Shown here: positions 5,984 to 10,866 of the stretch, piece after piece | Layout of the letters: each line of letters starts with the position of its first letter | Numbering within the stretch: the stretch's first letter is position 1 | Assembly (NCBI GenBank): GCA_030682505.1 | Contig: JAUXOH010000153.1 | Location: 1-10,866 of the forward strand | DNA length: 10,866 nt | DNA from: Candidatus Didemnitutus sp. | Lineage (GTDB): Bacteria > Verrucomicrobiota > Verrucomicrobiia > Opitutales > Opitutaceae | Direction of reading: 5' to 3' | Program-made: the position numbers and the translations under genes | Notes under the pieces: model-generated | Database searches by the model: none | Seen by the model: the letters and a program-made list of their open reading frames with translations, nothing else | What the model was told of the DNA's origin: nothing

Positions 5984-8155
5984 TCAGAACGACATTTCCT
6001 GCTGATCCACGCTCGGACGCACGCCGGCGAAGCGCCCGTAGCGTTCCACCCAGTCGTCGATCTTCTGCAGGTAATATTCCGGATCGTAGGGCGCGCTCTC
6101 CGGATCGAAAAGCGTGACGGCGCGCGCCCGCTGCCAATCGGTGGTCTGCCCTTTCTGCGCCGGCATGATGTAATAGGCGATCCGGTCGCCCATGCGGGGA
6201 CGCGGGTTCATCTGCAAGGCCGCCTCAGCCGAGGCCCGCCGCGGCTTGCCTCCGCCCTCGACAAACTGGGCGTAGGCCTCGGGATTCAGGCTCAGCGCTT
6301 CCGACTTCGCGAGTTCTGCCACCGGCATGGTGCGCGCCAGGATCTTCTCCCGCATCTCCTTCACCGTGTCGGCCGTGGAGCGGGCATTGACCCCGAGCAG
6401 ATGGGCGATGAACTCGTCACTGAGTTGCTTCAAGTAGGGTTCAATTCCCCGCGACCGGAGCGCCGAACCGCGCAGCGTGATCTGCCCGTTGACCGCCAGC
6501 GCGTAGTTCTTCGCCTTGTAGCAGAACATGGCATCGTAATTGCCATCGAACTCCAACTCGATCCCAACCGGCAGAATGGACTGCACGGCGGCCAGCAGCT
6601 TTTCCGGGGCCGGATAGAATTCTTCCGACGAAAGATAAATGCCATCCGTGTCCGCCTCGAGGATCGTGCACCCGTGGCGTTGGAATTCCTCGATCAACGC
6701 TTGCAACAGCTCGCGCCCGCGGCGCGTGACCTCGGCCGCCAGCTCCCCGTCGCCAAAACGCGCACCGGAAAAACCCAGGTAGCCGTAGAAGGAATTGATC
6801 AGGATCTTGAACGTCGCTTGCCGGGCCTGCGACTCATCGCGCTCGGCCTGGGTCGGAGCACTCCTGGCCAGCTGTTTGTATTTGAGCCGGTATTCGCGCA
6901 GCCGCTGGAGCAGGGGAATGAAAACGCCGAGCGTGTCGGGCTTCGGGTTCCGACCGATCTGCAGCAACAGGCTGGGATAAAGCGACGCGACGTCGAAATG
7001 CAGCACGTGCCGAAAGACCCCTTCTTGGAAACTCCGGGTGAAACCGCCCTCAAAGCTGCCGATCTGCACCGGCGCGGCGCACGCCGCCCGCGCATGGTAA
7101 TACTCCTCGAGGAACAGCAGGTCGATCTTACCCGCCGTGCCGCGCAAGGCCGCATCCTGCAACAACAGCGGAAACGCCCGTGCTTGCTCAAAGTAGGTGG
7201 GCAGCAGCAGATCGGCAATGCCCTTGGTCTCGCGCAAGTCGTCGGCGAGGTAGGCGAGGAACTTGGGTCGATCGCGGCGGAATTCATCCTGAATGCCGAT
7301 CCCGTCGATGTAGGTTCGTCCCTCGCCGGACTCGGGCGTCACGCCAAAGTAGACGGCCGCCTCTTTCAACCCGTAGGAAGTCATCTCCCGCGCGGTGATG
7401 TCGTTGAGTTGAACCAGCAGGTAGGTGTCGATCACCGCCCGGCCGGGCAGGTCGCAGCGGGGAAAATCCAACCAGCGCTCCGCGATTTTCAACCGGCTGT
7501 TGCGAAACGTCGCGGGTTGGCCGAACCGCCCCCAGGCACAAGGCACCTTGTGGCGGCGGCAGCGCTGTCGCAGGTAATCGAGATCGAACTTGAAGAGATT
7601 GTGCCCTTCCACCACGTCCGGATCCAACTCGCGCAAGACGTCGTTGAAGCGCAGCAAGAGGCGCAGCTCGCCGGCGGGGCTTTCTTCCTCGAGCACCAGC
7701 AGCTCGCGCCGCCCGGCGCATTGGAGCCCGATGGCGAGGACCCGGTCGTTCGCGTTCCGCGCATTGCTGAAACTCCCGTCCCCTGTCGCCGCCGTTTCAA
7801 TGTCGAGCTGGCACCGGCGCAAGTCACCAAAGTGCATCTCAGCATACAGGCGGGTGCGTCGTTGGAGGAGCCACTGGTTCTCGTAGGGCTTCAGCACGTC
7901 GATCTTGCCGCCCTCCCGCACCTCCTTGAAGAAGCGTTCAAAGGTCGGCAACGAGTCCGCGTGCGCGAGCCACGAGAAAGCATCGTCGCCCTGCAGGCGT
8001 TCGAAAGAGACGTCGGCTTGCGTTCCGCACTCACCCGTCCACGCAAAAGGGCGGAAATCCTCCGCGCGCTCGACGCGGTCGCCCGCCGGAGTGGCAACGG
8101 CAACATGGGCGCGGCCCGCGGGATCAATCCACAGGCCGCACAGCGATTCGGACAT
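5984..8155 (-). CDS. polB: Family B DNA polymerase with 3'-5' exonuclease (DNA polymerase II-like)
   Basis: This is a 723-residue DNA-dependent DNA polymerase, somewhat shorter than E. coli Pol II (783). The proofreading exonuclease looks intact: Exo I D118-I-E120, Exo II within 'EGHNLFKFDLDYL' (N186, D191) and Exo III Y302-x3-D306. The linker motif appears as F-E-G-G at 368-371. Polymerase motif A is D388-VASLYPS, motif B is K450-ILINSFYG (N454, Y457) and motif C is D502-T-D504. 'KAKNYAL' at 547-553 resembles the thumb K-K-x-Y motif. All metal-binding aspartates are present, so the enzyme should be active. The last six residues (QQEMSF) resemble a sliding-clamp-binding peptide. By analogy with Pol II, a role in repair or lesion bypass is likely. 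The gene starts 15 bp after a small membrane-protein gene, preceded by only a weak GGCGGAAAG, so it is probably co-transcribed with it. I saw no LexA box by eye. Confidence 0.93.
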   Translation of the reverse strand: MSESLCGLWIDPAGRAHVAVATPAGDRVERAEDFRPFAWTGECGTQADVSFERLQGDDAFSWLAHADSLPTFERFFKEVREGGKIDVLKPYENQWLLQRRTRLYAEMHFGDLRRCQLDIETAATGDGSFSNARNANDRVLAIGLQCAGRRELLVLEEESPAGELRLLLRFNDVLRELDPDVVEGHNLFKFDLDYLRQRCRRHKVPCAWGRFGQPATFRNSRLKIAERWLDFPRCDLPGRAVIDTYLLVQLNDITAREMTSYGLKEAAVYFGVTPESGEGRTYIDGIGIQDEFRRDRPKFLAYLADDLRETKGIADLLLPTYFEQARAFPLLLQDAALRGTAGKIDLLFLEEYYHARAACAAPVQIGSFEGGFTRSFQEGVFRHVLHFDVASLYPSLLLQIGRNPKPDTLGVFIPLLQRLREYRLKYKQLARSAPTQAERDESQARQATFKILINSFYGYLGFSGARFGDGELAAEVTRRGRELLQALIEEFQRHGCTILEADTDGIYLSSEEFYPAPEKLLAAVQSILPVGIELEFDGNYDAMFCYKAKNYALAVNGQITLRGSALRSRGIEPYLKQLSDEFIAHLLGVNARSTADTVKEMREKILARTMPVAELAKSEALSLNPEAYAQFVEGGGKPRRASAEAALQMNPRPRMGDRIAYYIMPAQKGQTTDWQRARAVTLFDPESAPYDPEYYLQKIDDWVERYGRFAGVRPSVDQQEMSF
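5987..6004 (-). other. Candidate beta-clamp-binding peptide at the C-terminus of the family B polymerase
   Basis: The six terminal codons encode Q-Q-E-M-S-F. Bacterial clamp-binding peptides usually follow Qxx(L/M)x(L/F) or QL(S/D)LF, and E. coli Pol II ends in such a peptide. The position at the extreme C-terminus and the Q, M and F spacing fit. The match is short and its binding is inferred. Confidence 0.5.
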
Positions 8156-8170
8156 GAGCTTTCCGCCGGC

Positions 8171-8518
8171 TTAGAACGGCCGGAAGTAAACCATGAACAC
8201 CCCGGCCGCGACGATCACCATGGCGATCGTGCTGAGCATGCTGCGCAATTGGGGTTTGCGGTAGGCAATGCCCGCCAGCGCCGAGAAGCCGATCAAGCAG
8301 ACCAGCTTCACGACCACCCAACCGGTCAGGAACGGAATCTTGTTCAGCGTCAGCATGCCAAAGCCGCTGATGAACAGCAGCAACGCGGCGATGCCGGTGA
8401 TCATCATCGTGCGTTTCTTGTTTTCGGGCAGCGGATTGGCGAACGCCATGAAGGTGTGTGCGATCAGCACAACCAGCGAGAGGACGTGAAGGATTTGGTA
8501 GTAGGGTAGACGTTCCAT
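8171..8518 (-). CDS. Small four-helix integral membrane protein, function unknown
   Basis: This 115-residue protein is almost wholly hydrophobic, with predicted membrane helices at about 7-26, 38-56, 63-84 and 94-112. Short basic or polar loops lie between them, e.g. 'PENKKR' at 31-36 and 'RKPQLR' at 87-92. H11 and H21 lie one above the other in the first helix. This is vaguely reminiscent of SirB- or CopD-like small membrane proteins, some of which bind haem or metal, but I do not recognise the family and do not assign a function. The ATG is clear, but the region before it is C-rich (CCCTCCACCCACCCATC) with no Shine-Dalgarno, so initiation may be SD-independent. The polymerase gene follows after 15 bp on the same strand, which suggests one transcript starting in the 8519-8797 region. 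Confidence 0.8.
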   Translation of the reverse strand: MERLPYYQILHVLSLVVLIAHTFMAFANPLPENKKRTMMITGIAALLLFISGFGMLTLNKIPFLTGWVVVKLVCLIGFSALAGIAYRKPQLRSMLSTIAMVIVAAGVFMVYFRPF

Positions 8519-8626
8519 GATGGGTGGGTGGAGGGAAAATTAGTGACACCCCGCCTGTGCCGTGCGCCCAAAGGCTCATTTCCTTTTTAGGTAAAGGTGG
8601 GCACCAACCACCGCGCTTCAGCCTTC

Positions 8627-8660
8627 CGGTTTACGGCCTGGCATCCACACGGCTTTACGG
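8627..8660. repeat. Imperfect direct repeat CGG(C)TTTACGG
   Basis: CGGTTTACGG at 8627-8636 recurs as CGGCTTTACGG at 8650-8660, starting 23 bp later, with one extra C. The first copy also sits in an imperfect hairpin (8621-8642). Two copies about two helix turns apart could be a protein-binding site upstream of the membrane protein/polB pair, but chance is not excluded. Confidence 0.25.
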
Positions 8661-8729
8661 TTCCCAAATGATCACAAAGGCAAAGAGCTGTTATTGAAAA
8701 GCACCTCGAACACTACAGGGTGTCGCGGC

Positions 8730-8758
8730 TGACGGTAGCCCTCCCCTCCCCTCCGTCA
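8730..8758 (-). other. Hairpin with a G-rich loop after the DUF2017-like gene
   Basis: TGACGG (8730-8735) and CCGTCA (8753-8758) form a 6-bp perfect stem. On the minus strand the enclosed stretch carries G runs of two, four, four and three separated by single A residues, so it could form a G-quadruplex in the RNA or DNA. It begins 39 bases after the DUF2017-like stop codon, in the likely 3' UTR of the proS-clpS run. It may act in termination or RNA stability, but there is no T-run to support intrinsic termination. Confidence 0.4.
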
Positions 8759-8797
8759 AACGCCAATCGTCACGATCGTCGCGCCGTCGCCAGCCCC

Positions 8798-9256
8798 TCA
8801 GTCGCTCGACGAGGGATCAAGGTGTTGCACGATGAGCTCCTGCAACGTGGCCAGGAACGCGTAGGCCGCAAAGGCGCGGCTCTGGAGCTCGGAGAGCGAT
8901 TCGAGGGTCATACTCCCCGTCTCGAGCTGCTCATCATCCAGACCCTGCAAGTGCACGACGCGCAGGCGCAACCGGATGGCCGTGCACGCGCGCAGGATCG
9001 GTTCGGCATTCGTGGGATCCAACGCCAGCACTCCGGTCGCAAAAAAATCGACGTCAAACATTCCCAGCATCAACGCGAGATCGCTGCGTTGTCCGTCCAG
9101 CAACTCGGCCCGCCACGAGGCGGCAAACTCGGTGTCTTGGGACGGGACACTTGCTTCGATGGCCAGCGCGGGCTCCAAATCGTCTGCCGCCACTTTCATG
9201 ACGTCGAGCAGCGGCGCGACAGCACCGAGGTTCAATTTCACCTCAATGCGTTTCAT
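8798..9256 (-). CDS. DUF2017-like protein encoded immediately after clpS
   Basis: This is a 152-residue soluble, mostly helical protein with an acidic C-terminus (ends PSSSD). It has no signal peptide or membrane segment. The C-terminal half (about 80-145: 'ILRACTAIRLRLR', 'LDDEQLETG', 'AYAFLATLQELI') resembles the DUF2017 proteins I recall from Verrucomicrobiota and those found beside clpS in Actinobacteria. The N-terminal half is less recognisable. The frame stays open upstream to 9397, but I start at 9256 because the extra 47 residues are Arg/Ser-rich and are simply clpS read in another frame. This start overlaps the end of clpS by 14 bp. No Shine-Dalgarno is visible, so translation may depend on coupling to clpS. 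Its function is unknown. A role with ClpS or Clp proteolysis is suggested only by position. Confidence 0.72.
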   Translation of the reverse strand: MKRIEVKLNLGAVAPLLDVMKVAADDLEPALAIEASVPSQDTEFAASWRAELLDGQRSDLALMLGMFDVDFFATGVLALDPTNAEPILRACTAIRLRLRVVHLQGLDDEQLETGSMTLESLSELQSRAFAAYAFLATLQELIVQHLDPSSSD

Positions 9257-9542
9257 GGGATTCAAGGACCGCGGTGAGGTGCCACTGCTGGAGCGTGAAA
9301 ACGTAGGCTTCGGCTTGCTCGCGCATGCCGCTCCAGACGACCGAGCGCCCCTGCTCGTGCACCTCGAGCATGTGCTTGCGCGCCCGCGTCTCATCAAAAC
9401 CGAGGACTTTTTTGAACACCATCACCACGTAGGACATCAGATTCACGGGGTCGTTCAAAACGACCACATGCCACGTGTCCTGCAACTGCGTGGCAGTGGC
9501 AGTCGCCGGGAACGGTGATTGAAATGGATTTTTCTCAGGCAC
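9243..9542 (-). CDS. clpS: ATP-dependent Clp protease adaptor ClpS
   Basis: This 99-residue adaptor binds proteins with N-degron residues (Phe, Tyr, Trp, Leu) and hands them to the ClpA (or ClpC) ATPase of the Clp protease in the cytoplasm. The core (about 22-97) has 'VVVLNDPVNLMSYV' at 26-39. N30, D31 and M36 align with the E. coli N34, D35 and M40 of the binding pocket. 'VHEQGRSVV' at 61-69 supplies H62, matching H66. The N-terminal 21 residues form the usual flexible tail (Pro/Thr/Ala-rich). The start is GTG: the in-frame TGA at 9555-9557 excludes a longer form and no in-frame ATG lies before the core. It begins 40 bp after proS and overlaps the DUF2017-like gene by 14 bp, so all three probably share a transcript. 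The clpA/clpC partner is not in the window. Confidence 0.95.
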   Translation of the reverse strand: MPEKNPFQSPFPATATATQLQDTWHVVVLNDPVNLMSYVVMVFKKVLGFDETRARKHMLEVHEQGRSVVWSGMREQAEAYVFTLQQWHLTAVLESHETH

Positions 9543-9582
9543 TGCCGTTTCAGGTCAACACAGGCGCACGCTGGGACACCGT

Positions 9583-10866
9583 TCAGGCGCCGGCGGCATC
9601 CGCCGCACTGCGCACGGCTTCGGCCACCACGGCATCGGCTTCGGCGAGGAGGACTTTGCGGACGTCCTTCTGCGCGCGCCATTTCATTTCGATGATTCCT
9701 TCCTTCAGTCCCCGGCCGCCCACGGTCAGGCGCAGCGGGATACCAATCAGGTCGGCGTCCTTGAATTTGACTCCGGGGCGTTCATTGCGGTCGTCGAGCA
9801 ACACGTCGGCGCCGGCCTTCTCCGCCGCGGTCGCCAATTGGAGGGCGACTTCGCTGGCGGCCGCATCCTGCGGATCGAGATTGACGACCAGCACCTGCCA
9901 CGGGGCCACGTGCCAGGGCCACACAATGCCATCCGCGTCGTTGGACTGTTCGATGACTGCCTGAAGGGTCCGGCTGATCCCGATGCCGTAGCAACCCATC
10001 ACGAGCGGATGGCTCTGCTTTTGGTCGTCGGTGTAAACCGCGCCGAATTTTTCGGAATACTTGGTGCCAAGGATGAAGATATGGCCGACCTCAATGGCTC
10101 GGACGATCTTCAGCGGCTCACCGGACTTCGGGCAGGGTTCGCCTTCGCGCACGCGGCGGAAGTCGCCAAATCGGGTGATCTCCAGATCGCGGGTCACGTT
10201 CACGTTGCGCACGTGGAAGCCGTCCTTGTTGGCACCGGTGGTGCCGTTGCCCACGAGCCGAATCGCATGGTCGGCGAAGATGCCGGCCAAAGCGCTGGAA
10301 TTTTTGATCGTGCCCTTCACCGTGCCGAGGCTGCCCGGCTTGGCTCCCATGAGCGGTTCGATTTCTTCCGGCGTCGCCGGACGGAAGAGTTGGAAGCCCA
10401 GAACGCCGAGCTTGGCCTCTTCGAGATCGTCGCAACCGCGCACGACCACGAGGAACGGTTTGCCGTCTCCCATGAACACGAGGGTCTTGAACTGTTGGTC
10501 CGCGGCGATGCCGTAGGGTGCCGCCGCCAGCGCGGCGATCGTCACCGCGCCGGGCGTGGCGAACTCTTCCACCGCACCGACCGGAGCAGCGTTCACCCAG
10601 GCAGCGGGCACGATCGCGCTCGTGGCTTTTTCGAGGTTGGCAGAGTAGCCGGCGTCGGAATAGACGACGTCATCATCACCGACAGGCGCCGGAACCATGA
10701 ACTCGTGGGAAAAACTGCCGCCCATCACGCCGGTGTCGGCTTCCACCGGAATCGTCTTGAGGCCGCAGCGGGTGAAAAAAGCCGAGTAGGCCCGCTTCAT
10801 CTTCGTGTAGCTCTCGATCGCGCCGGCGTCGTTCGCGTCGAAACTATACGCATCCTTCATGATGAA
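9583..10866 (-). CDS. proS: Prolyl-tRNA synthetase, bacterial type with editing insertion (5' partial)
   Basis: This enzyme charges tRNA-Pro with proline in the cytoplasm. The window holds 427 C-terminal residues of what should be about 570. The reading frame runs through the window edge, where the first residues F-I-M-K-D-A-Y-S-F are the end of class II motif 2, so the N-terminus lies beyond 10866. Numbering from that Met, 'GGSFSHEF' is at 47-54. An INS (YbaK-like) editing domain spans about 98-235, with K125 in 'QFKTLVF' probably matching the lysine needed to clear Ala-tRNA-Pro. 'GHIFILGTKYS' is at 259-269, and motif 3 'MGCYGIGISR' at 288-297 has the ATP-binding arginine. The anticodon-binding domain begins near 'WPWHVAPWQV' (314-323) and includes 'LDDRNERPGVKFKDADLIG' (355-373). 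The end is an Ala-rich tail. It is the first visible gene of the proS-clpS-DUF2017 run. Confidence 0.96.
   Translation of the reverse strand, partial: FIMKDAYSFDANDAGAIESYTKMKRAYSAFFTRCGLKTIPVEADTGVMGGSFSHEFMVPAPVGDDDVVYSDAGYSANLEKATSAIVPAAWVNAAPVGAVEEFATPGAVTIAALAAAPYGIAADQQFKTLVFMGDGKPFLVVVRGCDDLEEAKLGVLGFQLFRPATPEEIEPLMGAKPGSLGTVKGTIKNSSALAGIFADHAIRLVGNGTTGANKDGFHVRNVNVTRDLEITRFGDFRRVREGEPCPKSGEPLKIVRAIEVGHIFILGTKYSEKFGAVYTDDQKQSHPLVMGCYGIGISRTLQAVIEQSNDADGIVWPWHVAPWQVLVVNLDPQDAAASEVALQLATAAEKAGADVLLDDRNERPGVKFKDADLIGIPLRLTVGGRGLKEGIIEMKWRAQKDVRKVLLAEADAVVAEAVRSAADAAGA

Larger units (their letters stand above)
8519..8797. other. Intergenic region (279 bp) between the DUF2017-like gene and the membrane protein/polB pair
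   Basis: No convincing ORF, tRNA or known riboswitch core is visible on either strand. On the minus strand it is the 3' flank of the clpS run and the 5' flank of the membrane protein/polB pair. It should therefore hold a terminator for the first and a promoter for the second. I could not identify either with confidence: no stem is followed by a T-run, and no clear -35/-10 pair is seen. It holds a G-rich hairpin (8730-8758), an imperfect direct repeat (8627-8660) and a 5-bp stem GGTGG/CCACC at 8596-8612. Confidence 0.6.

Noticed and set aside
5795..8509. A 904-codon open frame on the plus strand opposite polB and the membrane-protein gene.
   Set aside because: Its product is a Gln/Arg/Leu-rich sequence without domains, and it is antisense to a polymerase with every catalytic motif intact. 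Long antisense frames are expected in GC-rich coding DNA.
8695..8725. A tRNA-like TTCGA segment and a possible LexA-type inverted repeat (ACAC...GTGT).
   Set aside because: The flanks of TTCGA do not pair as a T-arm and no other tRNA arms are present. The ACAC/GTGT repeat is only 4 bp and does not match an SOS box I know.
1..10866. Search for a defence system, mobile element, CRISPR array, prophage or biosynthetic cluster.
   Set aside because: Every sizeable stretch is accounted for by housekeeping, envelope or enzyme genes. There are no transposases, integrases, array-like repeats or attachment-site duplications that I can see. The family B polymerase looks like a chromosomal Pol II-type enzyme, with no phage genes around it.

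Overview
The window looks like chromosomal DNA of a GC-rich bacterium, most likely of the phylum Verrucomicrobiota (Opitutaceae-like). This is an inference from gene content, not from a database search. The hints are a DUF5069-type protein, a clpS gene overlapped by a DUF2017-like gene, a bacterial family B DNA polymerase, and a Tat-exported IorAB-type molybdoenzyme. I see nine protein genes and no rRNA, tRNA, CRISPR array, insertion sequence or phage gene. High GC also produces very long antisense open frames, which I treat as artefacts.

Layout. (1) 1-1833 (+): the 3' part of a CPA2-type cation:proton antiporter, cut by the window start, with four extra membrane segments and two TrkA-C domains. 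(2) 1824-2543 (-): a LysM / N-acetylmuramoyl-L-alanine amidase with a Tat-like signal; its 3' end overlaps the antiporter by 10 bp. (3) 2657-3184 (+): a DUF5069 protein, divergent from the amidase. (4) 3290-5973 (+): a two-gene operon for a periplasmic molybdenum hydroxylase, a small 2Fe-2S subunit and a large Moco subunit, coupled by an ATGA overlap and a strong Shine-Dalgarno. (5) 5984-8518 (-): a small four-helix membrane protein followed 15 bp later by a family B DNA polymerase with all exonuclease and polymerase motifs and a C-terminal motif resembling a sliding-clamp-binding site. (6) 8519-8797: about 280 bp without a gene, holding a G-rich hairpin and a short repeat. (7) 8798-10866 (-): a compact run proS (5' end beyond the window) - clpS - DUF2017-like gene.

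The genes are mostly housekeeping or envelope functions and do not form one pathway. The functional units are the IorAB-like enzyme, the proS-clpS-DUF2017 run (translation, and N-degron delivery to ClpAP) and the membrane protein/PolB pair. I found no convincing new defence, mobile or biosynthetic system. The observations most worth a second look are the putative clamp-binding tail of the polymerase and its pairing with an uncharacterised membrane protein, the overlapping clpS/DUF2017 pair, and the placement of the Tat signal on the large molybdoenzyme subunit only.
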